Shown in pieces: positions 28,197 to 37,087 of a stretch of 64,000 nt of DNA (within the stretch, counting starts at the first letter, position 1; the number at the start of each line of letters is the position of its first letter). The DNA is taken from positions 54,384 through 118,383 of the forward strand of contig NZ_HE978596.1 in the NCBI RefSeq assembly GCF_000312025.1, in the 5' to 3' direction. Under the pieces are notes generated by a model. The model had not been told where the DNA came from. It was given only the letters and a program-made list of their open reading frames with translations, and ran no database searches. A program made the translations under genes and the position numbers. Source of the stretch: Peptoniphilus timonensis JC401. GTDB taxonomy: Bacteria > Bacillota > Clostridia > Tissierellales > Peptoniphilaceae.

Positions 28197-28610
28197 TTAA
28201 AAATTAAATTTTCCCTTTAAGATATCTTCTCTTAAATTTTTTATATTTTTTTCAATTTTTTCTATAACTTCTTTAAAATCTTCATCGCTTTTGCCTGCAG
28301 GATCATCTAGGCCCCAGTCCTCTTTATACTTAGCTTCCAAATAAGGACAATAGACTTCGCACCCCATTGTAATAGCAATATCAATAGGAGGAAGCTTGTC
28401 AAGAGTCTTGGGTTCTTGACTTGTTTCCATGTCAACACTATAAATATCTTTCATCAATCTCACGGCGTCTTCATTTATTTTATCCTTTTTTTCTGTGCCA
28501 GCAGAATAAGATTCAAAAACATCTGCAGCAAGTAATTTCCCCAGTGCTTCAGCAATTTGACTCCTGCAAGAATTGTGAACACAAATAAAGGCAACTTTTG
28601 CTTTTTTCAT
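28197..28610 (-). CDS. arsC: Arsenate reductase, thioredoxin-coupled (ArsC)
   Basis: 137 residues. The low-molecular-weight phosphatase loop CVHNSCRSQIAEAL at residues 10-23 gives the nucleophilic cysteine. The second and third redox cysteines are in MGCEVYCPYLEAKY near residues 80-90, followed by the typical EDWGLDDPAGKS. It reduces arsenate to arsenite using thioredoxin. It is last in the arsR-acr3-arsC operon. Confidence 0.93.
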   Translation of the reverse strand: MKKAKVAFICVHNSCRSQIAEALGKLLAADVFESYSAGTEKKDKINEDAVRLMKDIYSVDMETSQEPKTLDKLPPIDIAITMGCEVYCPYLEAKYKEDWGLDDPAGKSDEDFKEVIEKIEKNIKNLREDILKGKFNF

Positions 28611-28646
28611 TTTATTTTCCCCCGCAAATTTATTTCTCTTTTATTA

Positions 28647-29687
28647 TTAAGCAAATTTTCCCTTACTCTTATTTGCCACATTTACCAAAAATAACATGAC
28701 AGGAACTTCTGTCAAAACTCCCACAGTGCAAGCAAGAGATGCAGCTGAACCAACTCCAAATAGTGCCACAGCAACTGCAACAGCTAATTCAAAAAAGTTT
28801 GAAGCACCAATTAATCCAGCTGGTGCCGCTATTTTAAAGGGCAGTCCCAAGACCTTGCAAGCAAGATAAGCTATGGAAAAAATGAAAATTGTCTGCAAAA
28901 TTAAAGGAATTCCAATTAAAATAATGTGCATTGGGTTTTCAACAATTACATTTGCTTGTGAGCTAAAAATTAAAACAAGTGTAAGAAGCAAGCCAATAGT
29001 TGTTATTCCATCAAACTTATTTACAAATTCTTTTTCAAAATATTCTCTTCCCCTTTTTCCCACAAGATACTTTCTTGTAATTACACCAGCAAGTAAAGGT
29101 ATTGCCACAAAAAGCAAGACACTTACAAATAAAGTTTTATATGGCACAATTACCTTTGAAACTCCCAAGAGAAACTTTACGATTGGAATAAATGCCACAA
29201 GTATAATCAAATCATTTGTGGCAACTTGCACAAGAGTATAGGCAGGATCTCCCTTAGTGAGCGTACTCCAAACAAAAACCATTGCAGTACAAGGAGCTGC
29301 TCCAAGTAAGACTGCACCTGCAAGATAATCCTTGGCAAGTTCTTGTGGAATCAAATTTTTAAATATTATAAAGAAAAATAAGTAAGAAATCCCAAACATT
29401 GTGAAAGGTTTTATTAGCCAATTAGTGATCCAGGTTACAAATAAACCCTTGGGATTTTTGCCGACTTCCTTTACACTTTCAAAATCCACCTTTATCATCA
29501 TAGGATAAATCATTAGCCAAATGAGAATTGCTATGGGAACAGAAATCCCCTCAATTTGTAGGCTTGCTACAAAACTTGTCATTTGTGGAAAAACTTTCCC
29601 CAAAAAAACTCCAACTCCCATGCATAGCAAAACCCATAAAGTCAAATACCTTTGGAAAAAACTAATATCTTTTTCTTCTCTTTCCAT
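28647..29687 (-). CDS. acr3: Arsenite efflux transporter, ACR3 family
   Basis: 346 residues with about ten membrane segments. It has the ACR3 features AAPCTAMVFVWSTLTKGDPAYTLVQVATND around residues 130-160 (key cysteine in AAPCTAMVFVW) and GLIGASNFFELAVAVAVALFG near residue 285. It exports arsenite from the cell. It lies between arsR and arsC in one operon. Confidence 0.93.
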   Translation of the reverse strand: MEREEKDISFFQRYLTLWVLLCMGVGVFLGKVFPQMTSFVASLQIEGISVPIAILIWLMIYPMMIKVDFESVKEVGKNPKGLFVTWITNWLIKPFTMFGISYLFFFIIFKNLIPQELAKDYLAGAVLLGAAPCTAMVFVWSTLTKGDPAYTLVQVATNDLIILVAFIPIVKFLLGVSKVIVPYKTLFVSVLLFVAIPLLAGVITRKYLVGKRGREYFEKEFVNKFDGITTIGLLLTLVLIFSSQANVIVENPMHIILIGIPLILQTIFIFSIAYLACKVLGLPFKIAAPAGLIGASNFFELAVAVAVALFGVGSAASLACTVGVLTEVPVMLFLVNVANKSKGKFA

Positions 29688-29713
29688 CTCTTTCCCCCTA
29701 ATTTTTATAAAAA

Positions 29714-30034
29714 TTATTCTTGAGTCTTACAAATACAATCTGCAGTATTTGTAGATATCTCATCAATAAAATTTTTTATATCCTTAAAACTATCTTCCTT
29801 GAGCTTGTAATAAATATTTTTGCCATCTCTTCTGCTCTTTACAAAATCAGCTTCTTCCAACTTTTTCATGTGACTTGAAAGAGTTGGCTGACTTATATGA
29901 AAATACTCCAGAATTTCGCAGGCACACAATTCCCTACAAGACAAAAGATCTATAATTTGAAGTCTCTTTGGCTCGCACAAAACTTTTAATTTTTTAGAAA
30001 ACTCCATATATTTATCCTGGTTCTTAACTGACAA
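29714..30034 (-). CDS. arsR: ArsR family arsenic-responsive repressor
   Basis: 106 residues from the TTG at 30034, six bases after GGAGGTGAG. The ATG at 30061 lies upstream of the -10 box and cannot be on the transcript. The metal-sensing helix is CRELCACEILEYF and the recognition helix SQPTLSSHMKKLEEA; the wing is RRDGKNIYYKL. It represses the operon and releases DNA on binding arsenite. First gene of arsR-acr3-arsC. Confidence 0.92.
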   Translation of the reverse strand: MSVKNQDKYMEFSKKLKVLCEPKRLQIIDLLSCRELCACEILEYFHISQPTLSSHMKKLEEADFVKSRRDGKNIYYKLKEDSFKDIKNFIDEISTNTADCICKTQE

Positions 30035-30052
30035 AAGCTCACCTCCACATAT

Positions 30053-30081
30053 ATTATACAAATCATATCGATAGCTGTCTA
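30053..30081 (-). promoter_or_regulatory. Promoter of the ars operon
   Basis: On the minus strand TAGACA (30081-30076) and TATAAT (30058-30053) with 17 bases between. The spacer holds the palindromic core ATCGAT, a plausible ArsR contact region. The start point would fall close to the ribosome binding site, giving a very short leader. Confidence 0.7.
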
Positions 30082-30112
30082 TGTGTTATTTGTTTTTTAT
30101 TTTTAAATATGC

Positions 30113-30138
30113 AAAAAAAGACTAGCCTGAGCTAGTCC
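30113..30138 (-). terminator. Terminator of the copper-amine-oxidase-N-like gene
   Basis: On the minus strand GGGACTAGC and GCTAGTC pair over TCAG and are followed by TTTTTTT. It shares 15 bases (30114-30128) with the hairpin at 28166. Confidence 0.85.
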
Positions 30139-30145
30139 CTATAAT

Positions 30146-31179
30146 TTAAGCAAGATCTTTTACCTTATAATCATTTTCAGCATCCACTAAAGTCTTTAAA
30201 AGTTTTTCAATTTCACTCTTATCAGCCTTTATAAATTTTATCTTTTTAGGATGTGCCACAATATTCTTAACTTCCTTTAACATTTCAGGAGCAGTACCTT
30301 GATAGTGAAGTGGAAACCTAAAATAATTAAAAGTTCCATCGAAGTTTAAATAATAATCAAAATGTTCAAGCCCTGCCATACATGGACCAGAATTAAGACC
30401 CAGGAGTTCTCTTTTAAACTTCTCGTCCTTTTCATAATCATCAAAGCTTGACATAGATTCACCTCTTTCAGTTACACCTATTCCAAGACCATCCTTTCTA
30501 GGATTTAAATATGGATTCTTATTTAATTCAGGTTCAAAAAATTGTCCAGCTTTTGCAAAAGATAACCAGGCAAGACATCCTTCAACTTCACCATTCTTAT
30601 ATCCCTTGAAAACCTTTGAAGGCATTTCTCTCATCTTTTTTTCATAAGCTGCCTTTTCTTCATCAGACTTGCCTGCCATGTCCTTATTATACAAATAGTC
30701 TAAGCCAAGAGAATCTTCTTCATTATTTTTCTCTTCACTTTTTATTTTCTTAGTGTCATAGCCTTCGCCAATTACAACAACCCTCTTGTCCTTGTCCCAG
30801 TCAACCCTTCTGCAATGGCCCTTAGTGGCACAAAAGTCCTATCATCCTTAATACTTGGAGCAACATCTAGTTTAATAGTGTTGCTATTTCCACCAGCAAA
30901 ATCATTTATTTCCTTTTTATCGATTGTAAGATAAAGGACACTGCCATAATCATCACTAATTTGTACACTCCTATTGGCACTATCCCAAAGAACTTTTTTT
31001 CCCAAGTTTTCAGAAATTACCCTAAGAGGAACCATAGTCCTATCCTTATAAATGTACGGATCCACATCTGACTTTACAAAATCTCCTTTCATCCAAATCC
31101 TAATATCAGAATTTGCAAAAACAAAAGTTGGAATGGCAAGAGCAAAAATAGATGCAGCCAAAATAAATTTCTTCTTCAT
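30146..31179 (-). pseudogene. Secreted protein with copper amine oxidase N-terminal-like domain; frame broken
   Basis: From the ATG at 31179 (AAGGAGG upstream) the protein has a signal peptide (KKKFILAASIFALAIPTFVFA) and two copper-amine-oxidase-N-like repeats, YKDRTMVPLRVISENLG and KDDRTFVPLRAIAEG. The frame then breaks near 30805. The continuation VDWDKDKRVVVIGEG leads into the 182-residue second frame (30694-30146), which has an LEHFDYYLNFDGTFNYFRFP segment and no known domain. In Firmicutes this N-terminal repeat is a common cell-wall-associated module, not an oxidase. The joined length is about 344 residues. Confidence 0.75.
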
Positions 31180-31333
31180 AAAAACCTCCTTATAAATTAA
31201 ATTTAAAATATTTCCATATTTTCTCTCTTTAGTATGATTATATCTTAAAAACAATTAAAAAGAAGTGGAAAATATAAAGCTATGAAAATTTACAAATTCG
31301 AGTCTTATAATGACTTAATAGTAATTTTGCACA

Positions 31334-31361
31334 AGAAAAAATCCCCAGATTTCCTGGGGAT
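31334..31361 (-). terminator. Terminator after the adhesin gene
   Basis: On the minus strand ATCCCCAG and CTGGGGAT pair perfectly with a five-base loop, followed by TTTTTT. Confidence 0.93.
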
Positions 31362-31400
31362 CTCTCAACAAATTATTTTAATTCATTTAATCAAAATAAC

Positions 31401-34400
31401 TTATTTATTCTTTTTATTTCTCTTCTTTAGTTCAAGATAAGCTAAACCACTTGCAGCAAGTGAAGCTAGTCCTGCTGAAGAAAGGATACCTGCGTCACCA
31501 GTCTTTGGTGCTTTTGTGTCGTCATTTGTAGAAACTGGAGCAAGATTTTTATCTACTTCATTTGTTTCAACTTTTTCTACTACTTCGTCTTCACCTTCAA
31601 CAGGCTTAACTTCTTCTACTTCCTTAACTTCTTCTACCTTTTCTTCCTTATTTTCAACTTCTGTAGTTTCTTCAGTTTTTTCTTCAAGAGTCTTTTCAGT
31701 TTCAACTACTGGAGTTGATGGAACTTCAGTAACTACAGGAGTTCCTGGAGTCTTGTGATCGTGATGAGTTATTCTTTCAACTTCAATTTCTTCAGCTGGA
31801 GTTAGAGGAACAAGAGGAGTAGTGTCCTTAGGTTCTTCTGGTTCAGAAGGTTCACTAGGATCTACTGGTGTATCTTTTTTCACTAATCCTAGGTCTACTG
31901 ACATGTTGTCTTCATCTTTTATTGTTACGGTTACTTCTTTACCGTCTGAGTCTTTTTCATCGTCAGTTCCTTCGTCAGTTTTTGTTATTTCATAACCTTC
32001 TGGTACTTCGAATGTTACTTTGTATTCGCCATTTTTTAGTCCTTCGAATTTGTAGTTACCATTTTCATCTGTTGTAGTTGTTTTTTCTTCTGTTAAATCT
32101 CCACCTGTTAGTTTAACAGTTACTCCAGATTTTCCTGTTTCTTTTTCACCTTGAATTCCGTCTTTGTCTTCGTCAATCCAAACTTTATCTCCGAGGCCAT
32201 ATGTTTTTTCTTCTGGTGCTTCTTGTTTTACTAATCCTAGGTCTACTGACATGTTGTCTTCATCTTTTATTGTTACGCTTACTTCTTTACCGTCTGAGTC
32301 TTTTTCATCGTCAGTTCCTTCGTCAGTTTTTGTTATTTCATAACCTTCTGGTACTTCGAATGTTACTTTGTATTCGCCATTTTTTAGTCCTTCGAATTTG
32401 TAGTTACCATTTTCATCTGTTGTAGTTGTTTTTTCTTCTGTTAAATCTCCACCTGTTAGTTTAACAGTTACTCCAGATTTTCCTGTTTCTTTTTCACCTT
32501 GAATTCCGTCTTTGTTGTCATCTATCCATACTCTATCGCCTAGTGCGTATGTTTCTTCTACTGGTGCTTCTTTTTTAACTAAGCCTAGGTCTACTGACAT
32601 GTTGTCTGCATCTTTTATTGTTGCTTTTACTTCTTTGCCGTCTGAGTCTTTTTCGTCGTCAGTTCCTTCGTCAGTTTTTGTTATTTCATAACCTTCTGGT
32701 ACTTCAAATGTTACTGTGTATTCACCATTCTTTAATCCTTCGAATTTGTAGTTTCCGTCAGCGTCTGTTTTTGTTGTTTTTGCTTCTGTTAAATCTCCAC
32801 CTGTTAGTTTAACTGTTACGCCTTCTACACCTTTTTCGCCTTCTGTTTGGATTCCATCTTTGTTGTCATCTATCCAAACTCTATCGCCTAAGGAATAGTT
32901 TTCTTCTACACCTGAACCACCAGTATTTCCCGTTTCAAATTGAATTTGGTTTTCAAGTCCTAAATCTAAAGTTCCTTGACCATAAAGTGTCGCTCTAGAT
33001 CCTAGATTAATTTTTTTAACATTAGGATCAATTTTAGATTTAACTGTTATAATATATGGATTATTAATTTCATTTTTTCCAAAATCCATATAAATTTTAC
33101 CATTATCATAAACAGGATTAATACCTTGGGCAGTTTGTCCTTTTACAGGGTTTTCATAAACTGCATCAGGTATCTTTGTTCCTTGAGGAACTTCTACTAT
33201 TTCTACACTAGTATTTTCGTCAGTAAAGTAAGCTTGGGATGCTTGGTTGTCAAATCCTCTATTATCTACAATAATTCCAACGCTTCCATTGAAATTTTCA
33301 CCTGTTGAATGTCCTATATATTTTGATTCAGGATTTATATAAAATACTTGAGTAAAGTCGCCTGTTTCAGGATTGAAATATGTGTATTGACTTGTACCAT
33401 TTAAAACCATTTGATAGTCATCATATCTTACCTCACCATAATTTACGAATAGTTCCTTTGAGTCAGAATGGTTTCCAACACTAACAGTAAAGGTTTGGGT
33501 TTTTGAGTTTTGAACTTTTTCTTTTACATCATAACCACCATATTGGACTGCAACTCTTACTTCATCTAATCCTTCAACATTTTCATTAAAAGTATATCTG
33601 ATTTTATGTCTAGATAATCTCTTTCCATCGGCAACTGTTTTGCCATTTATATCTATTGGATCAGCCTTATCTGTATCAGGTTCTATTCCCTTTAGTGTCC
33701 AGTTATCAGATAGAACTATATCAAAATAATCACCTGATTTTGTGCCTTCTGGTGCCTTAAATGCTACTGACCACGCTAGTCCTTCTCCATCGCCTGCATT
33801 TAATGTACCAGGAGTTTCAGTATCACCTACATGGACTTCAGCTTCTGTGATTTCATTTGATATATCTCTTCCTGCTTCAGTTTCTTCGCTTGCAGCTAGG
33901 GCTTCTGGATCTTCTTCAGATACTTGTAGTTCTTCTTCATTTGCAAGTTCTTCTTTTAGTGGATCAACTTCTTCTTTTTCTTCTTCTATTTTAGCTTCTT
34001 CTGTTTCTTCCACTGATACTTCTTTATTTTCAATTGCTTCTTCAGCAACTTCTTCTTCAGTAATTTCTTCAGAAGCTTCTTCTCTTGACATAGCTTGGTC
34101 AGCAGTTTCTGTTTCTTCTACTGCCTTTTCTTCAAGAGCTGGTAGAGCTTCTTTTTCTTCAACTACATCTTCTGAAACTTCTGCCACTTCTTTTTCTTCT
34201 ACTTCAGCTACTTCTTTTACTGGAGTTTCTGTTTTTTCTGCCACTTCTGTTACTTCCCTTGATGAAGTTTCAGAAGCTATTTCTTTTGCTGGGCTTTCTA
34301 CTTTTGAACTTTCAACTGCTTCTGTATCGGAGGCTTTCGAAGTTTCGCTAACTTCTCTAGTTTCTGATATTTGTGTACTTTCTGACACTTCGCCATCAGC

Positions 34401-34553
34401 TACTTGTGCGTTTACTACTGTAGGTGGCAAGAATATGCAGTATCCTAATACACAAGAAACTAATCCTACTGATAATTTTCTTGTGCCATATCTTAGCTTT
34501 CTGCTAGCAGATTTTTCCTTTTTCTTTTCAATAAATTCTTTTAATTTTTCCAA
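31401..34553 (-). CDS. SdrD-like, sortase-anchored surface adhesin with three B-type repeats
   Basis: 1050 residues from the TTG at 34553; the ATG at 34580 precedes the ribosome binding site GGAGGAAG. In order: a YSIRK-like signal (RYGTRKLSVGLVSCVLGY); a long Glu/Ser/Val-rich low-complexity stretch (about 45-220); an adhesin A region (NEITEAEVHVGDTETPG to about 545); three SdrD B-like repeats (GDRVWIDDNKDGIQ ... DLGLV) of about 116 residues; a Pro/Glu/Thr-rich stalk; and APKTG, a membrane segment and a basic tail. It would be linked to peptidoglycan and bind host or matrix ligands. APKTG deviates from LPXTG at the first residue. Confidence 0.92.
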   Translation of the reverse strand: MEKLKEFIEKKKEKSASRKLRYGTRKLSVGLVSCVLGYCIFLPPTVVNAQVADGEVSESTQISETREVSETSKASDTEAVESSKVESPAKEIASETSSREVTEVAEKTETPVKEVAEVEEKEVAEVSEDVVEEKEALPALEEKAVEETETADQAMSREEASEEITEEEVAEEAIENKEVSVEETEEAKIEEEKEEVDPLKEELANEEELQVSEEDPEALAASEETEAGRDISNEITEAEVHVGDTETPGTLNAGDGEGLAWSVAFKAPEGTKSGDYFDIVLSDNWTLKGIEPDTDKADPIDINGKTVADGKRLSRHKIRYTFNENVEGLDEVRVAVQYGGYDVKEKVQNSKTQTFTVSVGNHSDSKELFVNYGEVRYDDYQMVLNGTSQYTYFNPETGDFTQVFYINPESKYIGHSTGENFNGSVGIIVDNRGFDNQASQAYFTDENTSVEIVEVPQGTKIPDAVYENPVKGQTAQGINPVYDNGKIYMDFGKNEINNPYIITVKSKIDPNVKKINLGSRATLYGQGTLDLGLENQIQFETGNTGGSGVEENYSLGDRVWIDDNKDGIQTEGEKGVEGVTVKLTGGDLTEAKTTKTDADGNYKFEGLKNGEYTVTFEVPEGYEITKTDEGTDDEKDSDGKEVKATIKDADNMSVDLGLVKKEAPVEETYALGDRVWIDDNKDGIQGEKETGKSGVTVKLTGGDLTEEKTTTTDENGNYKFEGLKNGEYKVTFEVPEGYEITKTDEGTDDEKDSDGKEVSVTIKDEDNMSVDLGLVKQEAPEEKTYGLGDKVWIDEDKDGIQGEKETGKSGVTVKLTGGDLTEEKTTTTDENGNYKFEGLKNGEYKVTFEVPEGYEITKTDEGTDDEKDSDGKEVTVTIKDEDNMSVDLGLVKKDTPVDPSEPSEPEEPKDTTPLVPLTPAEEIEVERITHHDHKTPGTPVVTEVPSTPVVETEKTLEEKTEETTEVENKEEKVEEVKEVEEVKPVEGEDEVVEKVETNEVDKNLAPVSTNDDTKAPKTGDAGILSSAGLASLAASGLAYLELKKRNKKNK
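31882..32167 (-). repeat. B-repeat 3, nearly identical to B-repeat 2 at DNA level
   Basis: These 286 bases match 32230-32515 (shift 348 bases, 116 codons) with one mismatch (G/C near 31936). The third repeat further upstream (about 32578-32865) is more diverged. This indicates recent duplication or gene conversion inside the adhesin. Confidence 0.88.
32230..32515 (-). repeat. B-repeat 2 of the adhesin
   Basis: Partner copy of 31882-32167, see that entry. The repeat unit is a Ca2+-binding B-type Ig-like module in relatives. Confidence 0.88.
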
Positions 34554-34843
34554 AATTTTTCTTCCTCCATTAATATACACCTATTATATAATCACAAAGA
34601 GCATAAGTACTGTCCTAGAAACAACTAGTAGATTGCCCAGCCCTTTTGTCTTCCTAAAGTATACCCTTAGACTGGAAATTATAACAAAAAACATAAGAAA
34701 AATACAATACTTTTTTTATGCTTTTTTTGAATTTTATCTAGATTTTTTTCAAGTTCTAAGAGCAAAATTTTGCATAGTAATACAATATTTTATCTTATGT
34801 ATTTCTCTTAATGGAGCCTTCTAAGAAAGTTTTTCTATTGTAT
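34554..34843. other. Upstream region of the adhesin gene
   Basis: No gene seen. On the minus strand there are two candidate -10 boxes, TATAAT at 34588-34583 (no matching -35) and TATAAT at 34683-34678 with a weak TTGTAT 18 bases upstream. If the distal one is used, the leader is about 120 bases, long for this genome. Confidence 0.4.
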
Positions 34844-34873
34844 AAAAAAAACTGCTGGCATAAACCAACAGTT
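34844..34873 (-). terminator. Terminator of the rpsF-ssb-rpsR operon
   Basis: On the minus strand AACTGTTGG and CCAGCAGTT pair over a six-base loop and lead into a long T run. Confidence 0.88.
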
Positions 34874-34886
34874 AATTTATCTTATA

Positions 34887-35111
34887 TTAGTCAGCGCTAT
34901 ATGGAAGAAGTGCAATTTGTCTTGCTCTCTTGATAGCTACTGTCATTTCTCTTTGATGTTTTGCATTTAAGCCAGTGATTCTTCTTGGAAGAATTTTACC
35001 ACGGTCAGAAATGTAATTTCTTAATGTTTCAACATCTTTATAGTCAATTTTTTTAGTCTTATCTTTTTCAAAAGGATCTACTTTTTTCCTTCTGCCAAAT
35101 CTTCTTTGCAT
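34887..35111 (-). CDS. rpsR: 30S ribosomal protein S18
   Basis: 74 residues, the standard length. The core is [25 protein letters not shown] followed by [21 protein letters not shown], clear S18 sequence (shown in two parts: [18 protein letters not shown] and RQIALLPY). It binds S6 in the platform of the small subunit. Third gene of the operon, 11 bases after ssb. Confidence 0.97.
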   Translation of the reverse strand: MQRRFGRRKKVDPFEKDKTKKIDYKDVETLRNYISDRGKILPRRITGLNAKHQREMTVAIKRARQIALLPYSAD

Positions 35112-35122
35112 TTTTACCCTCC

Positions 35123-35668
35123 TTAAAATGGTATATCGTCATTATCAACAGGGAAAAATCCATCGTCATCGTTATCGTTATTGTTCTTAGAAAAATCATT
35201 TTCGTAAGCAGAATTCACTGGTCCTTGGTTGTTAAAACCTGATTGATTGAATCCACCTTGGTTTTGGAAATTATTTTGATTATTAAATCCGCCTTGGTTT
35301 TGGTTAAAGCCGCCTTGTGCTTGTCCTCCTCCTTGGCTAGATCCAATAAATGTCATGTTATTTACTACAACATCTGTTGTGTAAATAGTTCTTCCATCTT
35401 TTTCATAAGATCCTGTTTGGATTCTACCTTCGATTCCGATTTGGCTGCCTTTTTTGTGATAGTTAGCTATAAGCTCAGCTACTGCTCCAAAAGCTGTGCA
35501 AGATATAAAATCAGCTGTTGGCTGACCTGCTGCTTCAGCTTCTTGTCTTTTTTGCTTGCTTAGTCTTCTATCTACGGCAACAGTGAAACGACACATTGCT
35601 GTGCCTGTTTGTGCATAACGAAGTTCTGGATCTCTCGCTAATCTTCCGATTAAACTTACACTATTCAT
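35123..35668 (-). CDS. ssb: Single-stranded DNA-binding protein
   Basis: 181 residues. The OB fold spans residues 1-105 ([26 protein letters not shown]). A Gly/Asn/Gln-rich linker follows, with repeated [13 protein letters not shown] units. The acidic tip DNDDIPF matches the DDDIPF tail that recruits repair and replication proteins. It lies between rpsF and rpsR, the usual Firmicutes order. Confidence 0.96.
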   Translation of the reverse strand: MNSVSLIGRLARDPELRYAQTGTAMCRFTVAVDRRLSKQKRQEAEAAGQPTADFISCTAFGAVAELIANYHKKGSQIGIEGRIQTGSYEKDGRTIYTTDVVVNNMTFIGSSQGGGQAQGGFNQNQGGFNNQNNFQNQGGFNQSGFNNQGPVNSAYENDFSKNNNDNDDDGFFPVDNDDIPF

Positions 35669-35677
35669 AAAAACTCC

Positions 35678-35962
35678 TTAGTCTTCAACTTTGATAATCA
35701 TTTGTCTCATTACTGGGTCCATGATCTTTGCTACTCTGTTGATTTCTGCTATATCTTCTGCTTTTGTTTCAAATTCTACGAAAATATAGTAAGCTTCATT
35801 CTTGTAGTCGATTTCGTAAGCTAGTTTTTTCATACCCCATTCATCAACATTATTGATTTTACCGTCTTTTTCGATTACCTTTTTAAGTCTTTCGAAAGAA
35901 GCATTTCTTTTTTCTTCTTCCACTTCTGGGTAAAACATAATCACCGCTTCGTATTTATTCAT
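35678..35962 (-). CDS. rpsF: 30S ribosomal protein S6
   Basis: 94 residues beginning MNKYEAVIMFYPEVEEE, with KLAYEIDYKNEAYYIFVEFE in the middle. It is a partner of S18. First gene of the operon, with ACCTCC (AGGAGGT on the minus strand) upstream and a structured leader that may be autoregulatory. Confidence 0.97.
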   Translation of the reverse strand: MNKYEAVIMFYPEVEEEKRNASFERLKKVIEKDGKINNVDEWGMKKLAYEIDYKNEAYYIFVEFETKAEDIAEINRVAKIMDPVMRQMIIKVED

Positions 35963-35971
35963 ACTTTCACC

Positions 35972-36012
35972 TCCTTATGGTCTTCGGCATAGCATTTAAG
36001 CTATGCAAGGAT
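35972..36012 (-). promoter_or_regulatory. Probable S6:S18-binding leader of the rpsF operon
   Basis: On the minus strand GCATAGC and GCTATGC form a 7-bp hairpin with a six-base loop, followed directly by CCGAAGACC before the ribosome binding site. Leaders of rpsF in many bacteria contain a stem with a CCG bulge bound by S6:S18. The match here is by eye only. Confidence 0.45.
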
Positions 36013-36080
36013 CTCAATCTTTGATATTATATATTAAAGAAAAGACTTAGTCAAGATTTTTTTAAAAAAATGAGGTGTTT

Positions 36081-36553
36081 ATGCAAGTTAAAAAATTAAG
36101 GTTAATGAAAAAAAGACTATTGCCCTAGTTGCCCACGATCACAAGAAAAAGGAACTCTTGTCTTGGGTAAAAAGACATGAAGATGAGTTAAAAGGACACA
36201 ATTTTATTGGCACAGGGACTACTGCAGCTCTAATTTCTTCAGAAACTTCTCTTGATGTAAAAAGACTTGTTTCTGGTCCTCTAGGTGGCGACCAGCAACT
36301 TGGTGCAAAAATTTCTGATTCACAAATTGATATTTTAATTTTCTTTTGGGATCCTCTTGAGGCACAACCTCACGACCCTGATGTCAAGGCACTTCTTAGG
36401 ATTTCAACTCTATATAACATTGCCCTTGCTACATCTTCTACTACTGCTGATTATATTTTATCTTCACCAATGTTTTCAGGAGAATATGATGTAGAAATTT
36501 TGGACAATGATTATTCTGTGGAAGATAGAATTTCAAAAAATGATTTTGATTAA
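36081..36553 (+). pseudogene. mgsA: Methylglyoxal synthase, frame broken near the start
   Basis: The long frame reads KKTIALVAHDHKKKELLSWV, GTGTTAALI (phosphate loop), SGPLGGDQQLGAKI and FFWDPLEAQPHDPDVKALL, all diagnostic. The only upstream start with a ribosome binding site is the ATG at 36081 (MQVKK), in a different frame; one base in the A6 run at about 36091 joins them (KIKVNEKKTIAL). The enzyme converts dihydroxyacetone phosphate to methylglyoxal. The break is probably an error. Confidence 0.85.
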
Positions 36554-36644
36554 TTTTTAAAATTTTTTATTTAAGCTAATAGATATTTTTTATTTTCATA
36601 TAATTTTCATATATGGAGAATAGTTTTAATATTTAGGAGGAAAT

Positions 36645-37067
36645 ATGGATTACAAAAGATTTGATGACAAAATAATTGCAAGAATTGACAGGACTGAAGA
36701 AGTTCACGAAAAGTTAAAGGAAATCGCCCTAAAGGAAAATATTAAACTGGCAAGTGTCTATGGACTTGGTGCAACTGATGACTTCACTATTGGCATCTTT
36801 AGTGTTTCAAAAAAAGACTACAAGGAAAGAAATTTTAAGGGAGAATTTGAAATTCTTTCTATTATAGGTAGCATTTCAACTCTCGATGGCGAATACTATC
36901 CTCATATTCACATTTCTGCATCTAATGGCGATGGCAATGTCTTTGGCGGTCACATGAAAAGTGCAAAGATAAGCGTAACTTGTGAACTTACAATAAATAT
37001 TATAGATGGCATAGTTGACAGACAAAAAGATCCTAAAACTGGCATAAATATTTACAAGTTTGATTAA
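36645..37067 (+). CDS. PPC domain (DUF296) protein
   Basis: 140 residues covering one PPC domain, as in small bacterial homologues: LKEIALKENIKLASVYGLGATDDFTIGIF, and the conserved histidine region YYPHIHISASNGDGNVFGGHM (shown in pieces: KLASVYGLGATDD, PHIHISASNGDG, GGHM). The histidines bind a metal and the protein forms trimers; bacterial roles are unclear. AGGAGG lies upstream. Confidence 0.88.
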   Translation: MDYKRFDDKIIARIDRTEEVHEKLKEIALKENIKLASVYGLGATDDFTIGIFSVSKKDYKERNFKGEFEILSIIGSISTLDGEYYPHIHISASNGDGNVFGGHMKSAKISVTCELTINIIDGIVDRQKDPKTGINIYKFD

Positions 37068-37087
37068 TTCTTATAGGGACACAATTA

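Noticed and set aside
30035..30061. ATG at 30061 as start of arsR
   Set aside because: It lies upstream of the -10 promoter box, so it is not on the transcript; TTG at 30034 follows the ribosome binding site.
31867..32900. Adhesin repeats considered as a CRISPR or satellite array
   Set aside because: The 348-base period is in frame, encodes conserved B-type modules and has no spacers.
33742..34824. Long open frame on the plus strand, Ser-rich, opposite the adhesin
   Set aside because: It is the mirror of the Glu/Ser-rich codons (GAA, TCA, GAG) in the adhesin; it lacks a ribosome binding site and has no protein similarity.
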